Positions 9,097-17,527 are shown, numbered from the stretch's first letter. The stretch: 64,000 nucleotides of DNA from Schaalia canis (GCF_003858455.1 NZ_RQZF01000001.1:496001-560000), one strand, 5' to 3'. A program made the numbers and translations. Notes: a model not told the origin generated them from the sequence alone.

Positions 9097-9315
9097 AGGC
9101 TTCTCCTTAATGTCGTTGCACGGAGCTCCACAGCTTTTCTGTGGGGCATACGTTCCGTGGCCGATATGACGGCTTCGCTAGCTTATCACGCCCTCTTCCT
9201 TTCCCCTTCCTCGCACATGAGTGATATCGATGTATAGACGGGTGATTTCACCCACCCCACCTGCTTGAACTTTTCTACATATCGAGGAATGTTGCGCACA
9301 CCACCCTCAAATTAC

Positions 9316-9352
9316 TTGCGCGCGCAACTAATGTTGGGTCTATACTCAATGC
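9316..9352 (+). promoter_or_regulatory. marR promoter with palindromic operator, probably leaderless
   Basis: A -10 box TATACT lies at 9341-9346 and the marR ATG is at 9353, so transcription should start at or next to the start codon. No ribosome site is present. A perfect 12-bp palindrome, TTGCGCGCGCAA (9316-9327), overlaps the -35 region and would be a natural operator for the MarR protein itself. Confidence 0.6.
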
Positions 9353-9802
9353 ATGGCAACCAACGAGGACTGGGAAACATGGAAGAGTTACCTCTTCACT
9401 GCTTCCCGAATACTTGCGGGAGCAGAAACCCAATTGCAGGCTGAAGCAAACATCAGCCTCTCAGACTTTGATGTGCTCGTCACGCTGCACAGCGCACCTG
9501 ACCACTCACTCTCAATGTCTTGCCTGAAGGAAACCGTGCTCGTCACCACCTCAGGACTGTCCCGATCCGTGAGCAGACTCCACAGCCGTGGATGGCTCCT
9601 CAAAGAAAGTGCACCCCATGACAAACGACAAATCACTGTCACCCTCACCCCTGAGGGCAAACACGCACTGTTAGAGATCCAACCCATCCACTACTCCTAC
9701 GTGCGTGAACGATTTTTCGAAGCCCTTAGCGCCAAGGATCAACGCGCGCTCGGCCTCGCCCTCACGCACCTGAGCGATCACCTGCTCTCTGAGAACTCTT
9801 AA
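9353..9802 (+). CDS. MarR-family transcriptional regulator
   Basis: A 149-residue winged-helix repressor, normal for the family. It shows the N-terminal dimer helices, the recognition helix region (SMSCLKETVLVTTSGLSRSV) and the wing (RGWLLKESAPHDKRQITVTLT), where the DxR pattern typical of MarR appears as DKRQ. It is the first gene of a rightward set with a luciferase-like monooxygenase 26 bases on and an FMN reductase, so it probably controls them and itself. The inducer is unknown. Confidence 0.92.
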   Translation: MATNEDWETWKSYLFTASRILAGAETQLQAEANISLSDFDVLVTLHSAPDHSLSMSCLKETVLVTTSGLSRSVSRLHSRGWLLKESAPHDKRQITVTLTPEGKHALLEIQPIHYSYVRERFFEALSAKDQRALGLALTHLSDHLLSENS

Positions 9803-9828
9803 CCCCACTGAACAAAAAGGACACTCCC

Positions 9829-11022
9829 ATGCAAATCGGCGTTTTCACCGTTTCTGACATCACCACCGACCCCACCACCGGCCGCACTCCCACCGAGAAC
9901 GACCGCATCAAGGCTGGCGTGGCCATCGCAAAGGCCGCCGAGGAATCCGGCCTCGACGTCTTTGGCCTGGGCGAACACCACAACCCACCCTTCTACTCCT
10001 CCTCCCCCACCACCACCCTGGCCTACATTGCGGCTCAGACAAAGACCCTTCAGCTCACCACCGCAACCACGCTGATCACCACCAACGACCCGGTGAAGAT
10101 CGCTGAAGACTACGCCATGCTCCAGCACCTGGCTGAGGGCCGCGTCGACCTGACGATGGGCCGCGGCAACACCGGCCCCGTCTACCCCTGGTTCGGCAAG
10201 GACATCCGCGAAGGTATTTCCTTGGCTGTGGAAAACTACCACCTGCTGCACCGCCTGTGGACCGAAGACGTGGTGAACTGGGAAGGCCAGTTCCGCACTC
10301 CGCTGCGTTCCTTCACCTCCACCCCCCGTCCTCTTGATGGCGTGGCTCCCTTCGTCTGGCACGGCTCCATCCGTTCGCCTCAGATTGCTGAGCAGGCTGC
10401 CTACTATGGCGATGGCTTCTTCCACAACAACATCTTCTGGAAGTCCGAGCACACCAAGGCCATGATCGACCTGTACCGCGAGCGCTACGAGCACTACGGC
10501 CACGGCCGCGCTGACCAGGCAATCGTGGGTATTGGCGGCCAGGCATTCATGGCGAAGAACTCCCAGGATGCCGTCAACATCTTCCGCCCCTACTTCGATA
10601 ACGCTCCCGTGTACGGCCACGGCCCCTCGCTGGAGGACTTCACCACTGACACCCCGCTGACCGTGGGTTCGCCTCAGCAGGTGATCGACCGCTACGCCGC
10701 TATGCGCGACGAGTACGGCAACCTGCAGCGCATCATGTTCCTCATTGACCACGCTGGCCTGCCCCTGGATATGGTTCTTGAGCAGGTTCACATGCTTGGT
10801 ACCGAGGTTGCTCCTGCTCTGCGCGAGGCGTACGATTCGGCCCGTCCGGCCGATGTGCCCGACGCTCCTACTCACGCTTCTCGCGTTGCCGCTCGTGACG
10901 AGGCTCTGCGCGCCGCTGGCGAGGCCGACTGGGATGCTGAGTACCGTTTCGAAACTGGTGACAACTGGACTGGCCTGCGCGCTGAAGAGCGCTCAGCTGA
11001 GAACGCGAAGGGAATGCGCTGA
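9829..11022 (+). CDS. Luciferase-like FMN-dependent monooxygenase
   Basis: A 397-residue TIM-barrel flavin monooxygenase of the bacterial luciferase type, using FMNH2 from a partner reductase. Family marks: MQIGVFTVSD at the N-terminus, GLDVFGLGEHHNPPF (54-68 region), TTLITTNDPVKIAEDYAML, RVDLTMGRGNTGPVYPWFG, and a C-terminal TVGSPQQVIDRY. The pairing and sequence match the actinobacterial CE1758-type subfamily as I remember it. The ATG follows AAAAGGA. The FMN reductase gene begins two bases after its stop. The substrate is not known. Confidence 0.92.
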   Translation: MQIGVFTVSDITTDPTTGRTPTENDRIKAGVAIAKAAEESGLDVFGLGEHHNPPFYSSSPTTTLAYIAAQTKTLQLTTATTLITTNDPVKIAEDYAMLQHLAEGRVDLTMGRGNTGPVYPWFGKDIREGISLAVENYHLLHRLWTEDVVNWEGQFRTPLRSFTSTPRPLDGVAPFVWHGSIRSPQIAEQAAYYGDGFFHNNIFWKSEHTKAMIDLYRERYEHYGHGRADQAIVGIGGQAFMAKNSQDAVNIFRPYFDNAPVYGHGPSLEDFTTDTPLTVGSPQQVIDRYAAMRDEYGNLQRIMFLIDHAGLPLDMVLEQVHMLGTEVAPALREAYDSARPADVPDAPTHASRVAARDEALRAAGEADWDAEYRFETGDNWTGLRAEERSAENAKGMR

Positions 11023-11024
11023 TC

Positions 11025-11726
11025 ATGACGACGTTGCGACTTGTCGCCGTCTCCTCGGGACTGTCGGTCCCATCATCAACCCGCATGTTGGTTGATGCTG
11101 CCGTCGAGTCGGCCAGCGACTACGCTCGCTCCCTTGGTCACGAGGTTGAGGTAGAGGTCATCGAACTGCGTGACTTGGCAATGGATGTTGCTCAGGTCAT
11201 GGTGACGGGAATGCCTCAAAACCGTGTGGAGGCAGCGCTTGATGCGCTTGAAGCTGCAGACGCTGTGATCGCTGTGACCCCCGTGTTTGCCGGATCCTAC
11301 GCCGGTGTCTTTAAGTCCTTCATGGACCTGGTGGGCACCCAGCGCCTGGATGGCACCCCTGTGTTCCTCGGGGCAACCGGCGGTTCTGTCCGCCACTCCC
11401 TGGCTGTGGATCACGCACTGCGTCCGCTCTTTGCGACCTTGCATGCACAGGTGACGGCAACGGGCGTGTTCGCTGCAACTGAGGATTTCGGTTCCTCCTG
11501 GAAGGGACAGAACGCCTCTGGCCTGGCTCCGCGTATTGCTCGGGCGTCCAAGGAACTCATTAACTTGGCATTGGCTCGCCTGGGTGCTGCCCCTGCTCAG
11601 GACGATGATCCGGTAGGGACACCTGGCCCGCAGGCAGTGGCCAAACTGCTGAAGTCTGACGGTACGGCAGGGCGCCTGCGCCCTGACCTGGAGGATTTCC
11701 TCCCGATGGCAGACTTGCTCAAGTAG
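11025..11726 (+). CDS. NAD(P)H-dependent FMN reductase, partner of the monooxygenase
   Basis: A 233-residue flavodoxin-fold reductase (NADPH-dependent FMN reductase family, CE1759-like). Visible features are the phosphate-binding loop SSGLSVPSSTRML near the N-terminus, VTPVFAGSYAGVFKSFMDL around the flavin site, and GATGGSVRHSL. It supplies reduced FMN to the adjacent monooxygenase. The stop of that gene and this ATG are two bases apart, so translation is probably coupled. A strong hairpin ends the operon. Confidence 0.92.
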   Translation: MTTLRLVAVSSGLSVPSSTRMLVDAAVESASDYARSLGHEVEVEVIELRDLAMDVAQVMVTGMPQNRVEAALDALEAADAVIAVTPVFAGSYAGVFKSFMDLVGTQRLDGTPVFLGATGGSVRHSLAVDHALRPLFATLHAQVTATGVFAATEDFGSSWKGQNASGLAPRIARASKELINLALARLGAAPAQDDDPVGTPGPQAVAKLLKSDGTAGRLRPDLEDFLPMADLLK

Positions 11727-11739
11727 GGGGATTGAGCGG

Positions 11740-11776
11740 ATGGGGGGTGAAGAAGCAGTGCTTCTTCACCCCCCAT
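11740..11776. terminator. Bidirectional hairpin between convergent operons
   Basis: ATGGGGGGTGAAGAAGC (11740-11756) and GCTTCTTCACCCCCCAT (11760-11776) form a perfect 17-bp stem with a 3-base loop. It lies between the flavin operon and the leftward permease gene. There is no T-tract on either side. Confidence 0.8.
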
Positions 11777-11833
11777 CCATATGTTGATGTTCCGTGATTG
11801 CCGACTTACTCCGTGTCACTGGTGCGCCAGGAT

Positions 11834-12961
11834 TCAGGGAACGCGCAGTTCTGTTAGAGGATCACGCTGAGCGGCCCACAAGGCAGGCACGATGCACAGC
11901 AGGGTGCTGGCTGATACGAGCGCCACTGATACCGCCACGTGAAAATCCCACGGAGGAACGGGCTGGCCCAGCGCCACCATAATGGCTGAGGCCACCCCTG
12001 CTCCAATGCCTGCCCCCAGCAGTGTGAGAACGGCAACCTGTCCCACGGTCAGGCCAATAATCATGAGTCGGCTTGCGCCGAGGGCACGCCTGCGGCCCAG
12101 GTCTTTGCGGCGCAGCAGGACTACTGCCCACACCACCAGCATGGTGGCTCCAGCTCCTGCGCCTAGCACGCCGACGATGAGGGAATGAGAGCTTGCAGTG
12201 AGTTCCCCGTCAATGGCTGCCCGTAGTGAGGCGTAGGCTTGGGAGGTTGCCAGATTGTATTCCTGGCTGGTGTAGCCGCGCATCTGGCCGCGCACCAATT
12301 CGGTGAGAAGTGGGAGCTCGTCGGCAGAGCGAGCGGCAAGGAAGATCGCGCTCAGCCCTTCAGGGCGTTCAACGGGGACAAGGATTGTTGGGCTGAGTTC
12401 CGCCAAGTGTTCGGGCAGTGTGATGTCCCCGATAACGGTGATTTCCTTGCCGTCGTGAGCCACGCGCACTCCCCCACCCTCGGCAGGCAGGCCTAAAAGG
12501 TCATAGGCGTCAGGGGTGGCAAAGCCCGCCAAACCATCCCCATAGTGGGAGGCAGCATGAGTGGAGGCGCGCTCAAGCAATTCCCGCGCGAAACCACCAT
12601 AAACAAGGCGCGCGCCAACCCGTTTACCCGCGTTCACTTCAGCGTTAACCACGTCCACGGTCACACTAAAACCGATCGCTGATTCGACAATGTCAAGGCG
12701 TTCAAGGGCATCAAGGATGCTCGGTTCCAGAGGAACAGTGGGGTTTGTGGAGTAAATACTGATGGAGCGCGTGCCCACATTATCCACGGTGGAGAGCACC
12801 TTCGATTGGGCTGCGGCTGATAGCCCAGCGGTGCCAAGGACCGCGCCAACTGCTCCGCCTGCGATAAGAAGCACCACCAGGGAGGTGACGAGTTGAGCTC
12901 GGCACGACAGGATGATTTCGCGAAGAAAGGGCCAGAGTACCCGGGGGCGCTGCGTTCTCAT
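11834..12961 (-). CDS. ABC transporter permease, MacB/FtsX type
   Basis: A 375-residue permease with the four-helix MacB/FtsX layout: one helix near the N-terminus (LVTSLVVLLIAGGAVGAVLG), a large extracytoplasmic domain (about 50-260), and three helices at the C-terminus, with the conserved RRALGASRLMII coupling segment between them. It ends in AAQRDPLTELRVP, typical of the family. Its ATG overlaps the ATPase stop codon (ATGA). With the ATPase and the peptidoglycan-binding adaptor upstream it forms a three-part exporter of the kind used for peptides or antibiotics. Confidence 0.9.
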   Translation of the reverse strand: MRTQRPRVLWPFLREIILSCRAQLVTSLVVLLIAGGAVGAVLGTAGLSAAAQSKVLSTVDNVGTRSISIYSTNPTVPLEPSILDALERLDIVESAIGFSVTVDVVNAEVNAGKRVGARLVYGGFARELLERASTHAASHYGDGLAGFATPDAYDLLGLPAEGGGVRVAHDGKEITVIGDITLPEHLAELSPTILVPVERPEGLSAIFLAARSADELPLLTELVRGQMRGYTSQEYNLATSQAYASLRAAIDGELTASSHSLIVGVLGAGAGATMLVVWAVVLLRRKDLGRRRALGASRLMIIGLTVGQVAVLTLLGAGIGAGVASAIMVALGQPVPPWDFHVAVSVALVSASTLLCIVPALWAAQRDPLTELRVP

Positions 12962-13656
12962 CGGGCACCCCGTATTTCTGGCATCTGGGCGCTTGTAGCG
13001 GCGCGCGTCGGTGCAGGAATGTGAACGTGCTGGTCAGAGAATGCTGCAACCTGCGGGTCGTGAGTGACGACAATAACGCTGGCGCCCTCGTTGGCAGCTC
13101 GTCGCAGCATATTCATCACAGCCTGCCCACTATCGGGGTCGAGGTTTCCTGTGGGTTCGTCAGCGAAGATGACGCGCGGGCGTCCGAGAAGGGCCCGACA
13201 CAAGGCGATGCGTTGAGCTTGACCGCCTGAGATCTGGCCGGGACGCCTATCAAGGGGAACATCGACGTTCATTGTTGCCAGTAGTTCGCGCGCGTAGGCG
13301 GCGTGTTCCTTCGCAGCCTGCCCCCGATACAGGCAGGATTCGAGGACGTTGTCCAACACCGTGCGGGTGGTGTCCAGGGCGCTATCTTGAAAGACGAAGC
13401 CGAAATTGTGGGCGCGGATGTGGGAGCGCTGCGCGTCTGAGAGATTATCGACGCGCTCGCCGTCAAGAAGAATCTCACCTGAACGTGGGCGGATCAGGAG
13501 AGCTGCAAGGAAGAGCCTGGTGGATTTTCCGCAGCCGGATTCTCCGGTCATGGCGGTGATCTGCCCGGCGTTGAAGGTGTGACTCCAATTCGTCACGACT
13601 TCTTCGGAGCTGCCGGGATAGGTGAAGTGCACCTCGTGGGCTTGCAAGGTCGCCAT
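12958..13656 (-). CDS. ABC transporter ATP-binding protein, MacB/LolD type
   Basis: A 232-residue nucleotide-binding subunit. Walker A GESGCGKST (38-46), Q-loop Gln90, signature SGGQAQR (143-149), Walker B VIFADEPTGNLD (162-173) and switch His199 are all intact. The open frame extends 70 codons upstream into the adaptor gene, but family length and an AGGGG site favour the ATG at 13656. This class includes ATPases of bacteriocin exporters such as the lactococcin-972 group. Adaptor and permease genes flank it with a gap of 7 and an overlap of 4 bases. Confidence 0.93.
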   Translation of the reverse strand: MATLQAHEVHFTYPGSSEEVVTNWSHTFNAGQITAMTGESGCGKSTRLFLAALLIRPRSGEILLDGERVDNLSDAQRSHIRAHNFGFVFQDSALDTTRTVLDNVLESCLYRGQAAKEHAAYARELLATMNVDVPLDRRPGQISGGQAQRIALCRALLGRPRVIFADEPTGNLDPDSGQAVMNMLRRAANEGASVIVVTHDPQVAAFSDQHVHIPAPTRAATSAQMPEIRGAR

Positions 13657-13663
13657 GGTGCCC

Positions 13664-14944
13664 CTAGGAGTGGGTCGATTGGGGCGTGCTGCCCTCAGTG
13701 CCGCCAGTACCGGGATCGTCATTGCCGCCCGAGGTTCCAGCATCATCAGGTGTGCCAGTGCTTCCTTGCCCGTCAGAGGGAGTCTCGGCTGGAGCGCCGC
13801 CACTACCGGAAGTGCCACTTTCGCCCCAGACTCGCACGCGCGCGTCGGCCTCGATACCGTCGACAACTGCCTGTCCGCCGACGGTGGTGAGCACGTGAAC
13901 GGGCACTTGAGTACCGTCCTCGCGCACGATCACCGGCTGTCCGCCAGCATCCACGCGCAGGGCGTTGATGGGCACAACCGTGCCGGTAGCCTCTGGGATG
14001 ACGACGATGCTTGCTTCGATTCCTCGCATGCCTTGGGCGGGAATGAGGTGGCAGTCGGGGGCGCAGATACTTGCAGAGCCTTCAGGGGGGAGGATTTCAG
14101 CGATAAGTTCGCTGGTTTCTTCATCCTTGGTGATGGTGCCGATGCGGGCGGGCCACTGGTGTCCGTCGTGATTGAGCGTCAGGGTGAGGCCTTCGCGGAT
14201 TGCCCCAAGCTGCGTGTCGGCGATTTTCATGGAAAAACTGGGAGAAGCTCCATAGACCTTGACAAGGGCGGTACCGGCTTGGAGTTCAGAACCCACCTGA
14301 ACCTCGTCCTCCCAGGCGAATCCCACGGGAAGTTCCGGGGTGAAAAGCACCTGTCCCAGGGGGATCATGCCTGTTTCTTCGAGGTCCTGATCTTTTTGCC
14401 AGGCTTTGAGGGCGCGTTCGGTGGCGTTACCGAATTTACCGTCTGGGATCAGACCCCATCCCCAGTAGTCGAAAAGGTAGGCCTGCAGTTGGGCAACGTC
14501 CTCACCCTCAACATCCTTTGCGAGGTCGCGGAAGGCGGGCACGGTGCCGGGCAGAACGTACACGGGGCTGAGGTCAACGGTGTAGAGCACGTCGCCTGCG
14601 CCGATCCTGCCTGAACGCCCACTGTCGATGGAGGTCAGTGTGCCCGCACGTTTAGCGACGAGGCGTGAGGTGCTTTGCCATTGTGCAGCAACCGCCATCT
14701 TCAGCGTGCGGCCTAGGCTTCCTTCGTTGGTGGTGGCGATGGCGTAGGTGCGGGCGGTGTGTTCTTCCTGGGGTGGCAGCAGGAGGGTGCGTCCTGCCCA
14801 TCCAAGGCCCACGCCTGCAAGGACGAGGACGGCAACCAGTGCCAGAATGCCTGCAGGAAAGCGTTTGCGCCCACGGACAGTGCTGCGAGCGGCGGGCTCG
14901 GGTTGGTGAGCCTCGCGGAGCGTTGGCGGGGTAGGTTCCGTCAT
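13664..14944 (-). CDS. Membrane-anchored adaptor with peptidoglycan-binding domain (HlyD/MacA-like)
   Basis: A 426-residue protein. The start is the ATG at 14944, behind a strong AAGGAGG. Layout: basic cytoplasmic tail (RGRKRFPAG), one transmembrane helix (ILALVAVLVLAGVGLGWAG), a beta-barrel/lipoyl-type half, a peptidoglycan-binding domain (GEDVAQLQAYLFDYWGWG, then DGKFGNATERALKAWQ) inserted into it, a second barrel region, and a Gly/Ser/Thr-rich tail. In Gram-positive MacAB-like systems this subunit links the permease to the wall. It is the first gene of the transporter set, followed by ATPase and permease. Confidence 0.88.
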   Translation of the reverse strand: MTEPTPPTLREAHQPEPAARSTVRGRKRFPAGILALVAVLVLAGVGLGWAGRTLLLPPQEEHTARTYAIATTNEGSLGRTLKMAVAAQWQSTSRLVAKRAGTLTSIDSGRSGRIGAGDVLYTVDLSPVYVLPGTVPAFRDLAKDVEGEDVAQLQAYLFDYWGWGLIPDGKFGNATERALKAWQKDQDLEETGMIPLGQVLFTPELPVGFAWEDEVQVGSELQAGTALVKVYGASPSFSMKIADTQLGAIREGLTLTLNHDGHQWPARIGTITKDEETSELIAEILPPEGSASICAPDCHLIPAQGMRGIEASIVVIPEATGTVVPINALRVDAGGQPVIVREDGTQVPVHVLTTVGGQAVVDGIEADARVRVWGESGTSGSGGAPAETPSDGQGSTGTPDDAGTSGGNDDPGTGGTEGSTPQSTHS

Positions 14945-15086
14945 CACAACCTCCTTATCCTGAGAGGCAACCATAGTGAATGAAAATGAGAGAACAGGGC
15001 AGCGGCCACGATAAGAGATTCTTCGTGAGCGCGGTAGTTGTCTTTGCCTGTGCGGTCAAACGGTAACAACTCGACAGGTCTTTTCT

Positions 15087-15755
15087 TCACCAATAGGGGC
15101 AGATCGCACGAAACTCAAAAACCTCACGGGGGTTCATTTGAGCAGTGTCAACGAGTTCCACCTGCGGATTCCACTTCACTGGGCCAGAAAGATACTCTTC
15201 GGTGTATTGCTGCAACGAAGGCGGGTCCGAGAGATCAAAACCCTGGCTCTCAGCGCATCGGGCGAATTCAACTTGTGCCTCGTAGTCCTGGGCTGCTGAT
15301 TCTCGCGTGAGTGCCGGCATTGTCGGCATCGGGCCAGCCTTTTGCGCACACTCACGTCCGTCCTTCACATAGGACGTTTCCTGACCGGCATAGTCAGGCG
15401 TTGTGACAGCAACCGCCGGGGTATTCGGATCCTCAATCGCGTGCCCCTGCCACCCTTTTTCTTCCATGCACACAAGGATTTCTGACCAATAATTGGTTAA
15501 CCCCTCGTAATACTCTTTCAACGAGGCACTCGGCGCTTCACGCTGAGCGTTGGTGAAGAAAACCTCGAAAGTTTCGTCCACTTCATCAGCGTCGCTCTGT
15601 GCAAGTGACTGAGCAGCATCCAGAGGGCGCAGACTTTCACCTGCGTCCTGTTGAGCGCTCGGAAGCCCTTGAGAGCAGCCCGCCACCGACAGAACAGTCA
15701 CGGCGAATACAGACATTCGACGCACAGTCGCCCTACCCATAGAAATCCTTGTCAT
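15087..15755 (-). CDS. CPW-family lipoprotein 1
   Basis: A 222-residue lipoprotein of unknown function. The start is the ATG at 15755 behind AAAGGTGG. The signal peptide ends in the lipobox LSVAGC. After an acidic linker comes a domain shared with four other genes in this window: YYEGLTNYWSEILVCMEEKGW, then Cys in DGRECAQKAGP, Cys in VEFARCAESQGF, and a C-terminus of ICPYW. This copy is the most diverged: it alone has CPYW instead of CPW and lacks the Pro after EKGW. It is the last gene of a three-gene tandem and lies about 140 bases ahead of the exporter genes. Confidence 0.8.
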   Translation of the reverse strand: MTRISMGRATVRRMSVFAVTVLSVAGCSQGLPSAQQDAGESLRPLDAAQSLAQSDADEVDETFEVFFTNAQREAPSASLKEYYEGLTNYWSEILVCMEEKGWQGHAIEDPNTPAVAVTTPDYAGQETSYVKDGRECAQKAGPMPTMPALTRESAAQDYEAQVEFARCAESQGFDLSDPPSLQQYTEEYLSGPVKWNPQVELVDTAQMNPREVFEFRAICPYW

Positions 15756-15775
15756 CCATCTCCACCTTTCTCCGC

Positions 15776-16489
15776 TCACCATGGGCACATCTCATACAAT
15801 GCCCTCATTCTGTTGGTTGGGGCTTCAAAGACTTTCATAGCCTCGGCGTAAGGAATCCATGGAACTTGAGCGGATAGAACATCATCTCGAAAGACGGTTC
15901 GCGAAGGCGGATCACTCAAAGAGTAGCCTTTAGCCGTAAAGCACTGATGGAATGCCACATAGCTGTCGTAAAGCTCGTCTGCGCTTTTTACCGAAGGTTC
16001 CGGCCCCTGCGGTTCAGGACCGAGCTGTTCAAAACACGCACGCGTATCTGCGCTGAAAGCCTCAACCCGCCCAAACCAACCATCCAGACGAATCATAACA
16101 AAGGGAGTAAAGGGATCCTCGACCTCTTGTTCAGGCCAACCTCGATCCTCCATACACCCACTATATTTCAGCCAATACTCCGTCAAATCGTGATTAAACT
16201 GCGCATAGCTGGCAGAAGGTTCGGCCTTCAACGGGTTATCCAAAATATCGAGAGGTAAGTCTTCTTCCCCATTGACACTCTCGGGCAGCGGCACATTCGA
16301 CTGAGGAGTTACTGCCTGGTATTGAGATAGCCCATCATCGTCAGATAGCTCGACGCTGGGCGTCACTGCACAAGACGAGATGAGGCATAGGGAGGTCAGT
16401 ACCACACCGTGAAAAATCACCTGTTGCCACTGGAGCATTCCAAGGCAACGAGGAATAGTTCTTGAAACATGGTGAGTCACCAAGGACAC
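15776..16489 (-). CDS. CPW-family lipoprotein 2
   Basis: A 237-residue lipoprotein with lipobox LISSC (Cys40 from the GTG start at 16489). The start overlaps the end of the preceding gene by 13 bases and has no clear ribosome site, so it is probably translated by coupling; an ATG at 16438 is an alternative but would lose the basic n-region. The shared domain is complete: GCMEDRGWP, Cys in TRACFEQLGP, Cys in FHQCFTAKGY, SLSDPPS, and the terminal LYEMCPW. Function unknown. Confidence 0.8.
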   Translation of the reverse strand: MSLVTHHVSRTIPRCLGMLQWQQVIFHGVVLTSLCLISSCAVTPSVELSDDDGLSQYQAVTPQSNVPLPESVNGEEDLPLDILDNPLKAEPSASYAQFNHDLTEYWLKYSGCMEDRGWPEQEVEDPFTPFVMIRLDGWFGRVEAFSADTRACFEQLGPEPQGPEPSVKSADELYDSYVAFHQCFTAKGYSLSDPPSRTVFRDDVLSAQVPWIPYAEAMKVFEAPTNRMRALYEMCPW

Positions 16490-17130
16490 CGTTCATACAG
16501 CTCTGCGATCGTCATATCCTGCGGAAGGTCATCCTTATTCAGGTAGAAAAGGGGCGTCCATGGAGTTTTTTCGATGACAAAAGAATCGACATAGCGTTGT
16601 TCTGATGGGAACTCAGGCAACGGAGCACCAAGTTCTATCAAACAGGCATGAGCCTTTCGGGCACGCACATATTCCTTTAACGCAAGTTCGCGGGTAAACA
16701 CGGGAGGGAGCGGATTGGGGCCAGCTTCAATGAGGCATTCTTTAGCATCTGCAACATAGCGATCGCGATCATCCCACCACCCCTCAAGCCGTAAGGAAAC
16801 ATGAGCCGTGTAGGGATTAACAAGGATAGGAGCAGGCCATTCCCGCCCTTCCATACACGACGAGAAACGATTCCAATGCTCAGTTTTTTCGCGGTAATAG
16901 GTCACCATATCGATTGACGGATCAGCGACTACCGTAGGATCCAACAGATCAATGGGCAGCCCCTCGCCAGATTCCTCAAGTTCGCCCGCAGGAGCTGTGC
17001 CGACACTCTGGTTTTGGTCAGAACCATAAGCTCCAAGAGCAACGCTTTGTGCGCTTTCCTCTGTAGTGGAGGTGCAGGCACCTAAAGCAAGAGCGAGAGA
17101 CAACACCAGGACAGGGAGAGCCTTTTTCAT
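16477..17130 (-). CDS. CPW-family lipoprotein 3
   Basis: A 217-residue lipoprotein. The start is the ATG at 17130 behind GAGGAAAAG; it gives a textbook lipoprotein signal, MKKALPVLVLSLALALGAC, with Cys19 as the lipidated residue. The domain follows the family pattern: SCMEGREWP, Cys in AKECLIEAGP, Cys in AHACLIELGA, LPEFPSEQ, and LYERCPW at the end. It is the first lipoprotein after the small secreted protein gene and is separated from it by a hairpin. Confidence 0.85.
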   Translation of the reverse strand: MKKALPVLVLSLALALGACTSTTEESAQSVALGAYGSDQNQSVGTAPAGELEESGEGLPIDLLDPTVVADPSIDMVTYYREKTEHWNRFSSCMEGREWPAPILVNPYTAHVSLRLEGWWDDRDRYVADAKECLIEAGPNPLPPVFTRELALKEYVRARKAHACLIELGAPLPEFPSEQRYVDSFVIEKTPWTPLFYLNKDDLPQDMTIAELYERCPW

Positions 17131-17153
17131 CTTTTCCTCAATGACTTCACCGC

Positions 17154-17189
17154 TTCGCTGGTGAGAGCACACGAACTCCCACCAGCGAA
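17154..17189 (-). terminator. Intercistronic hairpin after the small secreted protein gene
   Basis: TTCGCTGGTG (17154-17163) pairs with CACCAGCGAA (17180-17189) around a 16-base loop, six bases after the stop of the secreted protein gene and before lipoprotein 3. With no T-run it could be a leaky terminator that lets the secreted protein be made in excess over the lipoproteins, an arrangement known from bacteriocin operons. Confidence 0.55.
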
Positions 17190-17194
17190 TGACG

Positions 17195-17527
17195 TCAGAA
17201 ATTGCCGTTAATGCAGTGCGGCTTCACCCAACGGATGCCAACTGATGCTTCAGCCGTCCAAGGGCCACCTCCACGACCCCTTTGGCCTGCGTCAGCCCAG
17301 CCGTAGTATCCCTGATAAGAGAAATACTCGACATGCTGCCACATGGCTCCAGGAGCACGCAGATATCCGGATCCCCAGACCAACGCATCAATGCCGCCAA
17401 CCTGCCTTGCGAGACACCACTTATAGCCCTCTCGGATGGACGCATTTGCAACGTTTGTCGACAGCACAAGCATGACAGTTGCAGCGATTGCCACCAACGA
17501 GGTCATACGGGATTTCTTGGTCAACAT
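17195..17527 (-). CDS. Small secreted Gly/aromatic-rich protein, bacteriocin-like
   Basis: A 110-residue precursor with a clear Sec signal peptide (basic MLTKKSR, hydrophobic LVAIAATVMLVL, cleavage after ANA at residue 29). The mature 81 residues are rich in Gly, Trp and Tyr and carry one cysteine near each end (Cys38 and Cys105). The region GGGPWTAEASVG loosely recalls the C-terminal part of lactococcin-972-type bacteriocins, but I cannot confirm the family. The start ATG follows AGGAAGGAAACGAAG. A TATAGT -10 box lies at 17589-17594 on the minus strand. It heads the lipoprotein tandem. Confidence 0.75.
   Translation of the reverse strand: MLTKKSRMTSLVAIAATVMLVLSTNVANASIREGYKWCLARQVGGIDALVWGSGYLRAPGAMWQHVEYFSYQGYYGWADAGQRGRGGGPWTAEASVGIRWVKPHCINGNF

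Noticed and set aside
11834-14944. Exporter as a lipoprotein-sorting LolCDE system
   Set aside because: Gram-positive context, a peptidoglycan-binding adaptor and a single permease match MacAB-like exporters, not LolCDE.
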